NCBI GenBank assembly: GCA_965249965.1
Contig: OZ252262.1
Coordinates: 1,984,001 to 2,048,000, forward strand
Length of the DNA stretch: 64,000 bases
Direction of reading: 5' to 3'
Origin: HXMU1420-13 sp965249965
GTDB lineage: Bacteria; Bacteroidota; Rhodothermia; Balneolales; Balneolaceae
Positions 31,902-41,049 of this stretch are shown piece after piece; position 1 is the first letter of the stretch, and each line of letters opens with the position of its first letter. The notes below the pieces were generated by a model. That model had not been told where the DNA came from. It did no database searches and worked only from the letters and a program-made list of their open reading frames with translations. The position numbers were made by a program, and so were the translations under genes.

Positions 31902-34427
31902 ATGCACGCTTATAACCCCGCAGATATCGAACCAAAATGGCAGAAATTTTGGCAAGAAAATAAGACGTTTAAAACTCCTACCGACACATCGAAACCAAAA
32001 TTCTATGTGCTGGATATGTTTCCATATCCAAGTGGGTCAGGGCTGCATGTGGGTCACCCGGAAGGGTATACAGCTACAGATATCATTGCACGATATAAGA
32101 GAATGAATGGGTTTAATGTGCTCCATCCAATAGGTTGGGACGCTTTTGGATTACCGGCTGAGCAATATGCCGTGAAAACGGGGACGCATCCGAAAATTAC
32201 AACAGAGAATAATATCAATCGGTTTAGAGAACAGTTGCAGGCAATTGGGTTTAGTTACGATTGGGATCGTGAAGTGAACACCACCGATCCAAACTATTTC
32301 AAATGGACGCAATGGATCTTTTTGAAGTTGTTTGAACAAGGGTTGGCTTATGAAGATGAAGTGGCTGTGAATTGGTGCCCGGAATTGGGAACCGTTTTAG
32401 CAAATGAAGAAGTAATCGACGGGAAAAGTGAAGTGGGTGGCTTTCCGGTGATAAGAAAGCCTATGCGACAGTGGGTGTTGAAAATTACAGCCTATGCCGA
32501 GTGTTTATTAAACGATTTGGATGATTTGGATTGGCCGGAATCGTTAAAAGACATGCAAAGAAACTGGATCGGGAAATCTGTTGGTGCTGAAATTGACTTC
32601 AAAGTTTCAGGATATGAGGATAAGCTTCGAGTATACACCACGCGACCAGATACTATTTTTGGGGCTACTTATATGGTGTTATCACCTGAACATCATTTGG
32701 TTGATAAGATCACTACCGAAGACCAAAAAGCAGCAGTAAATGCCTACCAGGATGAGGCAGCTAAGAAATCTGACCTTGATCGTCAGGAATTAAATAAAGA
32801 CAAAACCGGTGTTTTTACAGGTGCCAATGCCATTAATCCTGCAAATGGAAAAAAAATACCAATTTGGATTGCGGATTATGTTCTGGTGAGTTACGGAACG
32901 GGGGCGATTATGGCTGTGCCCGGACAAGATGAGCGTGACTGGGAATTTGCTGACAAATTTGACCTCCCAATCGTTAGAACTGTTCAACCGGAAGAAGGTT
33001 TTGATGGAAAGGCATATACAGGGCAGGGACCGGCAATTAATAGCGAGTTTTTGAATGGACTCGAAATTGAAGAGGCCAAAACCAGGATCATAGACTGGTT
33101 AGAAGAAAAAGGAGCGGGTAGTAAAGCAGTAAATTATAAATTACGTGATTGGCTGTTTTCCCGTCAACGTTATTGGGGGGAACCATTCCCAATCATACAT
33201 GTAGATGGAGAAGCCAAGGCCGTTGGTTATGATGAGCTTCCACTTGAATTACCCGAAGTAGAAAAATATCAACCTACAGGTGATGGAGAACCGCCTTTAG
33301 CGAATGCCAAAGATTGGTTGACTACTACGGACCCTGAAACAGGAAAAGATGCCGTCCGCGAAACAAATACGATGCCTCAATGGGCTGGGTCGTGCTGGTA
33401 TTACTTGCGTTATATTTCTCCCGATTGGGATGGTGGTCCGGTTGATCCTGATTATGAAAAATATTGGATGCCGGTCGACTTATATGTAGGGGGAGCTGAA
33501 CATGCAGTGCTGCATTTACTGTATGCACGTTTCTGGCACAAAGTGTTGTTCGATTTAGGTGTGGTATCCACAAAAGAGCCCTTTAAGAAATTAGTGAACC
33601 AAGGGATGATTTTAGGTGAGATGGAATTCACCACTCCGGATGGTTCTAAATTGAAGGAAGACGAAGTTGAGAAAAAAGGGGATGCCTTTTATGAAAAAGG
33701 AACAGACATCAAATTGGATGCCCGAGCACATAAAATGAGTAAAAGTCGGGGTAATGTAATTAATCCTGATCATGTGATAGAGCAGTTTGGGGCCGATTCG
33801 CTTCGCCTATACGAGATGTTCATGGGACCTTTGGAGCAAGTAAAGCCTTGGAGCACAAAAGGGGTGGATGGAGTTAATCGGTTTTTAAATCGCGCCTGGC
33901 GTTTGCTGGTAGATGAGATGACCGGTGAGTTGAAAATTACAGATCAGCAGCCAACAAAAGATCAGCTAAAAGTGCTTCATACTGCTATTAAGAAAGTGAC
34001 TGAAGACATAGAAGGAATGCGATTCAATACCGCTATTTCGGCGTTGATGATCTTTGTGAATGAAGCCAATTCCTGGAAAGGGATACCAAAATCCATAGCT
34101 GCTGACTTTTTGATTTTATTAAATCCATTTGCACCTCATATTGCGGAAGAACTTTGGATAACAATGGGAAATGAAGGTTCAATGGGATACGAAACATGGC
34201 CAATCTTTAACGAAGAATACCTCAAAGAAGATGAGATCATGTTTCCGGTACAGGTGAATGGTAAAGTCCGTGCCGATATTTATGTGCCAGCAGATAAAGC
34301 CAAGGATAAAAACTTTGTTTTAGATTTAGCTAAAAGTGACGAAAAAGTAGCTAAGTATCTTGCGGAAGGTAATTTAGTTAAAGAGATTTTTGTACCCGGC
34401 AGAATTGTCAATCTTGTGGTGAAATAA
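31902..34427 (+). CDS. leuS: Leucyl-tRNA synthetase
   Basis: 841 residues from the ATG at 31902 (MHAYNPADIEPKWQKFW, the usual LeuRS N-terminus); the open frame extends upstream to 31866 without family support. The class I HIGH motif appears as HVGH at about residue 49 (PSGSGLHVGHPEGYTATD) and KMSKS at about residue 611 (AHKMSKSRGNVI). The CP1 editing domain is present with its Thr-rich YTTRPDTIFGATY, and the C-terminal domain ends with VKEIFVPGRIVNLVVK. Full length and intact. Confidence 0.97.
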   Translation: MHAYNPADIEPKWQKFWQENKTFKTPTDTSKPKFYVLDMFPYPSGSGLHVGHPEGYTATDIIARYKRMNGFNVLHPIGWDAFGLPAEQYAVKTGTHPKITTENNINRFREQLQAIGFSYDWDREVNTTDPNYFKWTQWIFLKLFEQGLAYEDEVAVNWCPELGTVLANEEVIDGKSEVGGFPVIRKPMRQWVLKITAYAECLLNDLDDLDWPESLKDMQRNWIGKSVGAEIDFKVSGYEDKLRVYTTRPDTIFGATYMVLSPEHHLVDKITTEDQKAAVNAYQDEAAKKSDLDRQELNKDKTGVFTGANAINPANGKKIPIWIADYVLVSYGTGAIMAVPGQDERDWEFADKFDLPIVRTVQPEEGFDGKAYTGQGPAINSEFLNGLEIEEAKTRIIDWLEEKGAGSKAVNYKLRDWLFSRQRYWGEPFPIIHVDGEAKAVGYDELPLELPEVEKYQPTGDGEPPLANAKDWLTTTDPETGKDAVRETNTMPQWAGSCWYYLRYISPDWDGGPVDPDYEKYWMPVDLYVGGAEHAVLHLLYARFWHKVLFDLGVVSTKEPFKKLVNQGMILGEMEFTTPDGSKLKEDEVEKKGDAFYEKGTDIKLDARAHKMSKSRGNVINPDHVIEQFGADSLRLYEMFMGPLEQVKPWSTKGVDGVNRFLNRAWRLLVDEMTGELKITDQQPTKDQLKVLHTAIKKVTEDIEGMRFNTAISALMIFVNEANSWKGIPKSIAADFLILLNPFAPHIAEELWITMGNEGSMGYETWPIFNEEYLKEDEIMFPVQVNGKVRADIYVPADKAKDKNFVLDLAKSDEKVAKYLAEGNLVKEIFVPGRIVNLVVK

Positions 34428-34505
34428 AATCAGCAAGTTTGTATAGTATTTCATTGATTGACATATCAACTGAGATTCTTCGATTCTACGGTTGTGGACA
34501 ATGCA

Positions 34506-37019
34506 ATGGCAAAAAATAAACGAGTAGACAAACAAGGTTCAATTTCGGAAATCCTTTTCGAATCTACTCTAGGGCTATGCTTATTGAATAGAGAGGGGAA
34601 AATTCTTCAGGTAAATCAAAGCTATTGTGAATTACTTGGCTATGAAAGTGATGAACTCATAGGAGAAAACTACTACTCATTATTACCCAAAGAACATCAT
34701 GTACAGGAGTTGCATTCGAATGCCGAGTTTTGGGAGACTAAAGTCCCCTATAGCCTGGTAATTCAACTGCTCAAAAAAGATCAATCCAATATAGAGTTAA
34801 GTATTAATTATAGCCTCGCGTGGTATAATAATGAAGAAGTAAAACTCTGTAGTGTATCCGAAGTATCCAGCCTTGTTCGGATGAATGAACTCATGAAACG
34901 AGTTACCAGGCAGACTAAAGTGGGTGGTTGGGAACGTGATTTAAGTGACGATTCTATAATTTGGACAGACGGTATTTTTAATATTTACGATTTACCAGTT
35001 GGCGAAATACCTCGATTTGGCGATCCGGAACTAGAAAAATATTTCCCTGAAGATGGATTAGATTTAATAATTGATAGCCATAACTACACGTTAAATACAG
35101 GGAAAAAGTCGGAGGTAATCACTAACTTTATTTCAGAAAAGGGGATGCATAAATGGGTGAAAAATACTACCGAAGCAGTGGTTGTAAATGGAAAACCGGT
35201 AAAGTTGTTCGGTACTTTTCAGGATATCACCGATGAAAAAGAAAAAGAACTTCATATTTACGAATCACAAGTTAGATATAAAACTCTTTTTGAGCATAAT
35301 CCTACACCATTGCTTTTGATTGATTTAGATGATGATTACACCATTCTAAATGTTAATGATGCAGCCTGCCAATTATACGGGTATGATAAAGATGATTTTA
35401 TAGGATTAACGGCGATTGACTTAAGACCGAAAGAGCACGTTGATTCTTTTTTACACGGAGTAAACACTCAGGTAAATCAAACAAATCTTCATAAAAGGAA
35501 AACCCATGTCACACATTTAAAGAATTCGGGTGAACAAATTGCAGTTGAGGTTCATTGGAGTAATTTTCTAATCGGCGAAAAAAAGGTGCAATTGGTTTTT
35601 ATCAATGATATCACAGACCGACTGATTAAAGAACAACAGCTTTCTGAAACCAATGCATTTCTAAGTACAATGATTGAAACGGCACCTATTGCAGTTGTTT
35701 TACTTGATAATGAGGCCAAAGTTGAATTATGGAACCACAAGGCAGAAGAAACATTTGGTTGGAGCAGAGATGAGGCTATGGGAAAAGTTATACCATACGT
35801 GCCCAAATCAAAGAAGAAAGAGTTAAAAGATAATCTAGCAAAGGCGCTTACTAGCAATGAAGGTTTAAGGCTAGAACTTGAGCGGGTTACAAGAAATGGG
35901 GAAATCATTTACCTTCGTGAATTTGTAACGCCTATTACAAATGCCAAAGGAATAAATGATAAAGTTCTGGTACTAATCGAGGATATCACAGAGGCAAAAT
36001 ATGTTCAGAATGCACTTGTCGAAAGTGAATTCAAGTACAGGAATTTAGTAGAGGCAAGTAATGACCTGATCTGGAAAATGGATCAAAATGGAACTGTGAA
36101 TTTTATAAATAATGCAGTGATTCGCATTCTTGGCTACAATCCGGATTCTATGTTAGGTTCAGATTTCAGCAAACTCATTCATTCGGAATATTGGGAGCGG
36201 TGGGAGGAGCTTTATTCGAAGCTTAAGAGTGGTATCAGTGTTCAAAACTTTGACTTAATCCTTGCGGATAATACAGGTCACCGAGTAATTCTAAATGCCA
36301 CATTACATCCAATGTACGATTCTCAAGAAGAGTTATCCGGATTTAGTTGTTACGCAGCAGATCTTACGCAGGTGATTGAACACAAAGAGCATTTAGAAAC
36401 AATGCTTAAAGAAAAGGAAATTCTGATCAAGGAGATTCACCACCGTGTTAAAAATAATCTAGCGGTTGTTTCTAGTTTATTAACGCTTCAATCTATAAAA
36501 GTTAATGATGACTCGATAACGCAATTACTCACGGAGAGTCAGAGCAGGATAAAGTCTATAGCGACAATTCATGAGAAACTCTATCAAAATGAATTATTCT
36601 CATCCATAGAGATTAAAGGATATTTGCGCCAATTGGTCCAGGATATTTATGATACGTATAGATCACCTGAAAAAGAGATTAGCGTTAATGTACTTGGAGA
36701 TGATGTGTACTTAAATGTTAATCAGGCTGTACCTTTTGCAATATTGGCGAATGAATTGGTAGTAAATGCTTTTAAATATGCATTTCAGGGATTACATAAG
36801 GGAGAAATTAATTTATTTGTAACCAAAAATGAGGATGGTGAACTCACTTTCACCGTTTCTGATAATGGAGTAGGATTACCCGAGAATTTTAGTACAGAAA
36901 ATTCTAATTCTTTAGGTATGACTTTGGTTGAAAATCTTACTCAACAACTAAGTGCTACATTAAAAGTTCAAAGTTTTCGTGGAGCAAGCTTTTCTATTCG
37001 CTTTACACCTGAGCAATAA
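34506..37019 (+). CDS. Multi-PAS sensor histidine kinase (HisKA_2 type)
   Basis: About 837 residues, no membrane segment, so cytoplasmic. Five PAS domains follow one another (FESTLGLCLLNREGKILQVN; KVGGWERDLSDDSIIWTDG of PAS_3 type; LFEHNPTPLLLIDLDDDY; MIETAPIAVVLLDNEAKVEL; LVEASNDLIWKMDQNGTV). Then a HisKA_2 dimerisation region with phospho-acceptor His in KEIHHRVKNNLAVVSSLL and a HATPase with ILANELVVNAFKYAF and VSDNGVGLP. The open frame starts at a TTG (34458); ATG 34506 is more likely. No response regulator is adjacent, so it is an orphan kinase. Signal unknown. Confidence 0.9.
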   Translation: MAKNKRVDKQGSISEILFESTLGLCLLNREGKILQVNQSYCELLGYESDELIGENYYSLLPKEHHVQELHSNAEFWETKVPYSLVIQLLKKDQSNIELSINYSLAWYNNEEVKLCSVSEVSSLVRMNELMKRVTRQTKVGGWERDLSDDSIIWTDGIFNIYDLPVGEIPRFGDPELEKYFPEDGLDLIIDSHNYTLNTGKKSEVITNFISEKGMHKWVKNTTEAVVVNGKPVKLFGTFQDITDEKEKELHIYESQVRYKTLFEHNPTPLLLIDLDDDYTILNVNDAACQLYGYDKDDFIGLTAIDLRPKEHVDSFLHGVNTQVNQTNLHKRKTHVTHLKNSGEQIAVEVHWSNFLIGEKKVQLVFINDITDRLIKEQQLSETNAFLSTMIETAPIAVVLLDNEAKVELWNHKAEETFGWSRDEAMGKVIPYVPKSKKKELKDNLAKALTSNEGLRLELERVTRNGEIIYLREFVTPITNAKGINDKVLVLIEDITEAKYVQNALVESEFKYRNLVEASNDLIWKMDQNGTVNFINNAVIRILGYNPDSMLGSDFSKLIHSEYWERWEELYSKLKSGISVQNFDLILADNTGHRVILNATLHPMYDSQEELSGFSCYAADLTQVIEHKEHLETMLKEKEILIKEIHHRVKNNLAVVSSLLTLQSIKVNDDSITQLLTESQSRIKSIATIHEKLYQNELFSSIEIKGYLRQLVQDIYDTYRSPEKEISVNVLGDDVYLNVNQAVPFAILANELVVNAFKYAFQGLHKGEINLFVTKNEDGELTFTVSDNGVGLPENFSTENSNSLGMTLVENLTQQLSATLKVQSFRGASFSIRFTPEQ

Positions 37020-37047
37020 AAAACCCGCTCAGGCACTTGAGCGGGTT
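37015..37047. terminator. Terminator between convergent kinase and citrate synthase
   Basis: Perfect 10-bp stem aacccgctca (37022-37031) / tgagcgggtt (37038-37047), loop ggcact. The U-tract is best on the minus strand (A-rich 37015-37023), so it primarily ends the citrate synthase transcript; on the plus strand only a weak T-run follows. Confidence 0.88.
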
Positions 37048-37076
37048 CGGATTTTAATCTGTATAGTCAAGATAAA

Positions 37077-38246
37077 TTACCTGTCTTCAACAGGCGCCCA
37101 ATCGAGGTTTTTTTCCCCAACATAAAGCGCACGTGGACGGATCAATCGGTTATTTGCCGCTTGTTCCATATAGTGACCAGTCCAGCCCGAAATTCTACTC
37201 ATTGCAAATATTGCTGTGTAGAGGTCCGGTTGAATTCCAATCGAGTAATACACGGTAGCTGAAAAGAAATCTACATTTGGGTCGATGTTCTTTTCTGATT
37301 TCATGGTATTCAACATGTCCATCGACCATGTATACAATTCTTCGTGGCCGGTTTCTTCAGAAAGTCCTTTCGCCATTTTTTGAAGGTGATATCCACGCGG
37401 ATCAAAAACTTTGTACACACGGTGACCAAAGCCCATTATCTTTTCTTTCTTAGCCAGCTTATTTTTAGTAAATGCAACGGCATCTGCTTTTTCACCCTGA
37501 GTTTCTAACTCCAATAACATATTCATTACAGCTGTGTTTGCTCCACCATGAAGCGGGCCTTTTAATGCGCCTATGCCACCAGCAATTGCAGAATACATAT
37601 CCGACATGGTAGCACATATTGTCCGTACTGTAAATGTTGATGCATTCATGCCATGTTCTGCATGGAGTATTAAACACAAGTCCATGGTTTTCTCAGCTTG
37701 TTCGCCTGGCTCAACACCATTTAACATGTAAAGAAAATTCTTTGCGGTACTACCATCTTTAAGTGGTGCGATAAATTCTTTGTCATGTCTGTATCGATCA
37801 AATGCAGCGATTATAGCTGGAATTTTTGCTGTTAACGAGATAGCCTGGCTCATGAATAACTCACTATCGTAAGCTCCTTTGGAAGGGTCAAAATCTGCAA
37901 GCATAGAAACCGCAGCCTGTAAAACAGCCATTGGTTCAGAATTCTTATCCGTAGTTGTTAGATAGTTTAAAACTACTTCTGGTAATTCTCGTTCTTTAAT
38001 TAAATCGGCTTTTAATGCTTCAAGTTCTTTAGCATTTGGCAAACGATCGTTCCACAATAAGAAACAAACTTCTTCGAATGTAGCATTCTCTGCTAACGTA
38101 TCAATGTTATATCCGGCGTAAATTAGTTCCCCTTTTTGCCCATCTATAAAACTTTTCGTAGTTGAGAAAGCAACAATACCATCGAGTCCCTTATTTATAT
38201 GAGGATATTGAGTTTCATCAAAGCCAGTGTGTAGGTCGTTAGACAT
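37077..38246 (-). CDS. gltA: Citrate synthase (or 2-methylcitrate synthase-like)
   Basis: Condenses acetyl-CoA with oxaloacetate. 389 residues, the short dimeric type. Catalytic elements: LHAEHGMNASTFTVR (first His), GPLHGGANTAV (second His), GFGHRVYKVFDPRG (CoA/oxaloacetate site) and VDFFSATVYYSIGI (Asp). Short forms can act on propionyl-CoA as methylcitrate synthase; no prpB/prpD or other propionate genes are nearby, and as the only synthase in view the TCA role is preferred. Upstream 208-base divergent region with the DUF2306 gene. Confidence 0.92.
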   Translation of the reverse strand: MSNDLHTGFDETQYPHINKGLDGIVAFSTTKSFIDGQKGELIYAGYNIDTLAENATFEEVCFLLWNDRLPNAKELEALKADLIKERELPEVVLNYLTTTDKNSEPMAVLQAAVSMLADFDPSKGAYDSELFMSQAISLTAKIPAIIAAFDRYRHDKEFIAPLKDGSTAKNFLYMLNGVEPGEQAEKTMDLCLILHAEHGMNASTFTVRTICATMSDMYSAIAGGIGALKGPLHGGANTAVMNMLLELETQGEKADAVAFTKNKLAKKEKIMGFGHRVYKVFDPRGYHLQKMAKGLSEETGHEELYTWSMDMLNTMKSEKNIDPNVDFFSATVYYSIGIQPDLYTAIFAMSRISGWTGHYMEQAANNRLIRPRALYVGEKNLDWAPVEDR

Positions 38247-38454
38247 TTTCTTCCTAATTAATTTTCTTGGTTCATTACAGGATATTTCAGAGAACAGGAA
38301 TGCTTTTCTTGACCAAAAAATTTCCCGAATCCGATACTTTTTGGAGTATAAAGGTACATAATCGTCCTGACATTTTTAAACTCGAAAATCGCTTTTCTAT
38401 GCTGAAACCTGTAAAAATTTCATTCGTAGTTTAGCGGGAACTAACATAGGAGAA

Positions 38455-38943
38455 ATGGGAAGTTATCAATTCGATGTATTAGGCGGCGTTCACTTTGCTT
38501 CTGCTATATTAGCTATGATTTTCGGCGCAATAGTAATTTTTAAAACAAAGGGTACAAAATTTCATATCAGAGCAGGATATGCATATGCAATATCAATGTT
38601 AATATTGAATGTAACAGCTCTGATGATTTATCAATTGTTTGGGCATTTCGGTCCATTTCATTATGCCGCTCTAATTAGTTTAGCCTCTTTGTTTGGTGGT
38701 TTGATCCCAGCGTTTTTAAAAAAACCAGAAAAAACATGGCTAGAATTTCATTATGAGTTTATGAACTGGTCGGTCATTGGACTCTATGCAGCGTTTTGGT
38801 CGGAAACATTTAGCCGCTTTTTTAGATTTGCTGGTTTTTGGGTACTTGTTGCAACTGCAACAGCAATGACCGTAGCTATTGGCGGGTATTTGTTAAAGAA
38901 AAAGAAGAAGAGCTTGTTAGAAAAATATAGTTTCTCGAATTAG
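38455..38943 (+). CDS. DUF2306 family membrane protein
   Basis: 162 residues with about five hydrophobic segments. The family pattern is visible: GGVHFASAILAMIFGAIVIF, then FHIRAGYAYAISM with a conserved His-Arg, then HYEFMNWSVIGLYAAFWSE, ending in a Lys-rich tail. Members are small heme/quinone-like four-helix membrane proteins of unknown role. The stop codon is shared with that of mazG (TTAG). Confidence 0.72.
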   Translation: MGSYQFDVLGGVHFASAILAMIFGAIVIFKTKGTKFHIRAGYAYAISMLILNVTALMIYQLFGHFGPFHYAALISLASLFGGLIPAFLKKPEKTWLEFHYEFMNWSVIGLYAAFWSETFSRFFRFAGFWVLVATATAMTVAIGGYLLKKKKKSLLEKYSFSN

Positions 38944-39704
38944 AAAGTTTTTTTTGATGCCTCCCAATGAGTATCCATTTCTTCGAGCGTGGCTTCTTTC
39001 AAACTTTTTCCCTCGGATATGAGTGCTTTTTCAACATATCTAAATCGTTGTTCAAATTTATTATTTGTTAATCTAAGGCTGTCTTCTGCTGTTAAATCAA
39101 AAAAACGAGCCACATTTACGAGGCTGAATAATAAATCCCCGAATTCATCGGCCTGTTTCTGTTTAGATGACTGCTCTAAAGTTGCTTTAAACTCATTCAA
39201 CTCTTCTTCTACCTTATCCCAGGCCTGGCGCCATTCAGGCCAATCAAATCCAACATTCGCCACTTTCTCTTGCATTCGTTGAGCTCTGATTAATGCCGGC
39301 AAATGTGCTGGTAGTCCGTCTACAGTAGATTTTTTCCCTTCTTTTAGCTTAATGTTTTCCCAATTTTCGGCCACCTCATCATCCCCATCTACAACTTCAT
39401 CGCCAAATACATGTGGATGTCTGCGAATAAGTTTATCCATCAGCGTATAAATCACATCGCCGATATTGAATTCCTTTTTTTCATTAGCCATGTTAGTATG
39501 AAAAACCACATGAAGTAAAAGGTCGCCTAACTCTTTTTTAAACTCATCAAAATCCTGATTGTCAATGGCTTCAATAGCTTCATATGCTTCTTCGATGAGA
39601 TTGTCTTTTATGCTTTCATGGGTTTGCTTTCGATCCCAGGGACACTCCTCTCTGAGAATTGAAACCAGTTCCACAAGATCTTCAAATTCACGGCTTGGCT
39701 GCAT
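38940..39704 (-). CDS. mazG: Nucleoside triphosphate pyrophosphohydrolase
   Basis: 254-residue MazG with two tandem helical NTP-PPase domains. First domain: LREECPWDRKQTHESI, then EEAYEAIEAID and ELGDLLLHVVFH (EExxE plus ExxD metal ligands); second domain: FDWPEWRQAWDKVEEELNEF and EFGDLLFSLVNVARF. Hydrolyses (non-canonical) NTPs to NMP and pyrophosphate. Lies at the 3' end of a minus-strand group beginning with maf. Confidence 0.95.
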   Translation of the reverse strand: MQPSREFEDLVELVSILREECPWDRKQTHESIKDNLIEEAYEAIEAIDNQDFDEFKKELGDLLLHVVFHTNMANEKKEFNIGDVIYTLMDKLIRRHPHVFGDEVVDGDDEVAENWENIKLKEGKKSTVDGLPAHLPALIRAQRMQEKVANVGFDWPEWRQAWDKVEEELNEFKATLEQSSKQKQADEFGDLLFSLVNVARFFDLTAEDSLRLTNNKFEQRFRYVEKALISEGKSLKEATLEEMDTHWEASKKTF

Positions 39705-39728
39705 AAAAAATGATAAGTGTTTAAATGC

Positions 39729-39779
39729 TGAATGTTAAATGATAGCTAATTTAACACTTAACATTTGTCATTAAACATT
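39729..39779. repeat. AT-rich inverted repeats in the spacer before mazG
   Basis: aatgttaaatga (39731-39742) is an inverted repeat, with one mismatch, of tcattaaacatt (39768-39779); a shorter copy gttaaat/atttaac lies inside (39734-39740 and 39749-39755). No U-tract. Possibly a weak terminator or a regulatory site between the exported-protein gene and mazG. Confidence 0.4.
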
Positions 39780-39782
39780 GAA

Positions 39783-41048
39783 CTATGTTTTTCTCTTTTT
39801 CTTTTTCGCAGCCGGGAATAAAATATTATTCAGGATTAATCTATAACCCGGACTATTAGGGTGAAGCGTCAAGTCTGTGGGTGGATCATTCACCATGTGG
39901 GTGTAATCCTCAGGATCATGCCCGGCATAAAAGGTAAATGTGCCATTACCGTAATTTCCATGTAGATATTTTATTTGATCCCGACCGGGAGCTTCAGCTA
40001 ATACAACGACAGAGGATTTAACCTTTTCGGTTCGAAAAGCGGTTGTTTGACCATAAAACCCTTTAATACTGCTAACATGATTTTGTGTGAGCATAGTGGG
40101 TACTGGGTCCCATTTGGCCGAGAATTCAAAAAGGGTAAAAAAATCAAGTGTTTCATCTACCATATCGATAGCAACGGGTACATCAATATCTGCATGTTCG
40201 TATTGATACGGGCTTAACTCTACATTGAAATCTCTAAAGGCAAATGTTTCATTGAAATTTAGTAGATCCTGAGCAGACGGATCAACCGGATCTCCATCGA
40301 ATTGAGAGGGAGCAATATCCACATTTTCTGAGGCCAGAGCGATGTCGAACGTGTCGGTACCCGAGCACATGGCAAAGAGAAAACCGCCATTGCCAACATA
40401 TTCTTTGATTTCGCGAGCCACTGCCTTTTTTTGTTCACTTACTTTTGAAAAACCTAGTTCGCTGGCCATTGCCTCCATTTGGCGAACCTGCGTGATATAC
40501 CAAGGTGTATTTTGATACCTCGCCCAAAATTTGCCGTACTGCCCGGTAAAATCCTCATGATGGAGATGTAACCAGTCGTATTTATCAAGTTCACCAGCTA
40601 ATACTTCAATGTCCCAGATTTTCTCATATTCAACTTCTGCGTAGGTTAACGCAAGGGTAACAGCGTCATCCCAGGGTAAAGCCTGATCGGGAGTGTACAC
40701 CGCAATTTCGGGTGCTTTTTCAAGATTAACTACCGACGAGTTTGATCCCGGTGATTCAACTTCATTTATAATTCGAACTGCCTGTGCCGGACCTACTTCT
40801 TCAATCGAGACATTTCGGAGTAATGATTTTCGAACAATGTCATTATCCACAACCACCAAAAAAGATCCGCCTCTGTAATTCAACAACCATTTTGCGGGAA
40901 ATCCATCTTTGATGTGATTAAATACCACTCCATAAGCTTTTAGATGATCGGTTTGAGATACATCCATAGGAATTAAAATCTGCTGTTGGGCAGATACGGA
41001 AAATGATAAGGCAAAAACTAAAGGTATTAATATCAGTAATCGGTTCAT
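39783..41048 (-). CDS. Exported protein with class-I-amidotransferase-like (ThuA-like) fold
   Basis: 421 residues with signal peptide (ending SFSVSAQ). The fold suggestion rests on KYDWLHLHHEDFTG and an elbow-like GNGGFLFAMCSGTDTFDIAL whose Cys is where a GATase1 nucleophile would be. The C-terminal half contains TMLTQNHVSSIKGFYGQT and FTFYAGHDPEDY and ends in a run of Lys. From memory, close relatives in this group are labelled asparagine synthetase B, but neither an N-terminal Cys nor an ATP pyrophosphatase loop is present, so that name looks wrong. Two bases separate it from the TPR gene. Confidence 0.6.
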   Translation of the reverse strand: MNRLLILIPLVFALSFSVSAQQQILIPMDVSQTDHLKAYGVVFNHIKDGFPAKWLLNYRGGSFLVVVDNDIVRKSLLRNVSIEEVGPAQAVRIINEVESPGSNSSVVNLEKAPEIAVYTPDQALPWDDAVTLALTYAEVEYEKIWDIEVLAGELDKYDWLHLHHEDFTGQYGKFWARYQNTPWYITQVRQMEAMASELGFSKVSEQKKAVAREIKEYVGNGGFLFAMCSGTDTFDIALASENVDIAPSQFDGDPVDPSAQDLLNFNETFAFRDFNVELSPYQYEHADIDVPVAIDMVDETLDFFTLFEFSAKWDPVPTMLTQNHVSSIKGFYGQTTAFRTEKVKSSVVVLAEAPGRDQIKYLHGNYGNGTFTFYAGHDPEDYTHMVNDPPTDLTLHPNSPGYRLILNNILFPAAKKKKRKT

Positions 41049-41049
41049 T

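Noticed and set aside
37022..37047. REP-like repeat between the kinase and citrate synthase
   Set aside because: Position between convergent stops and the flanking A/T tracts identify it as a terminator.
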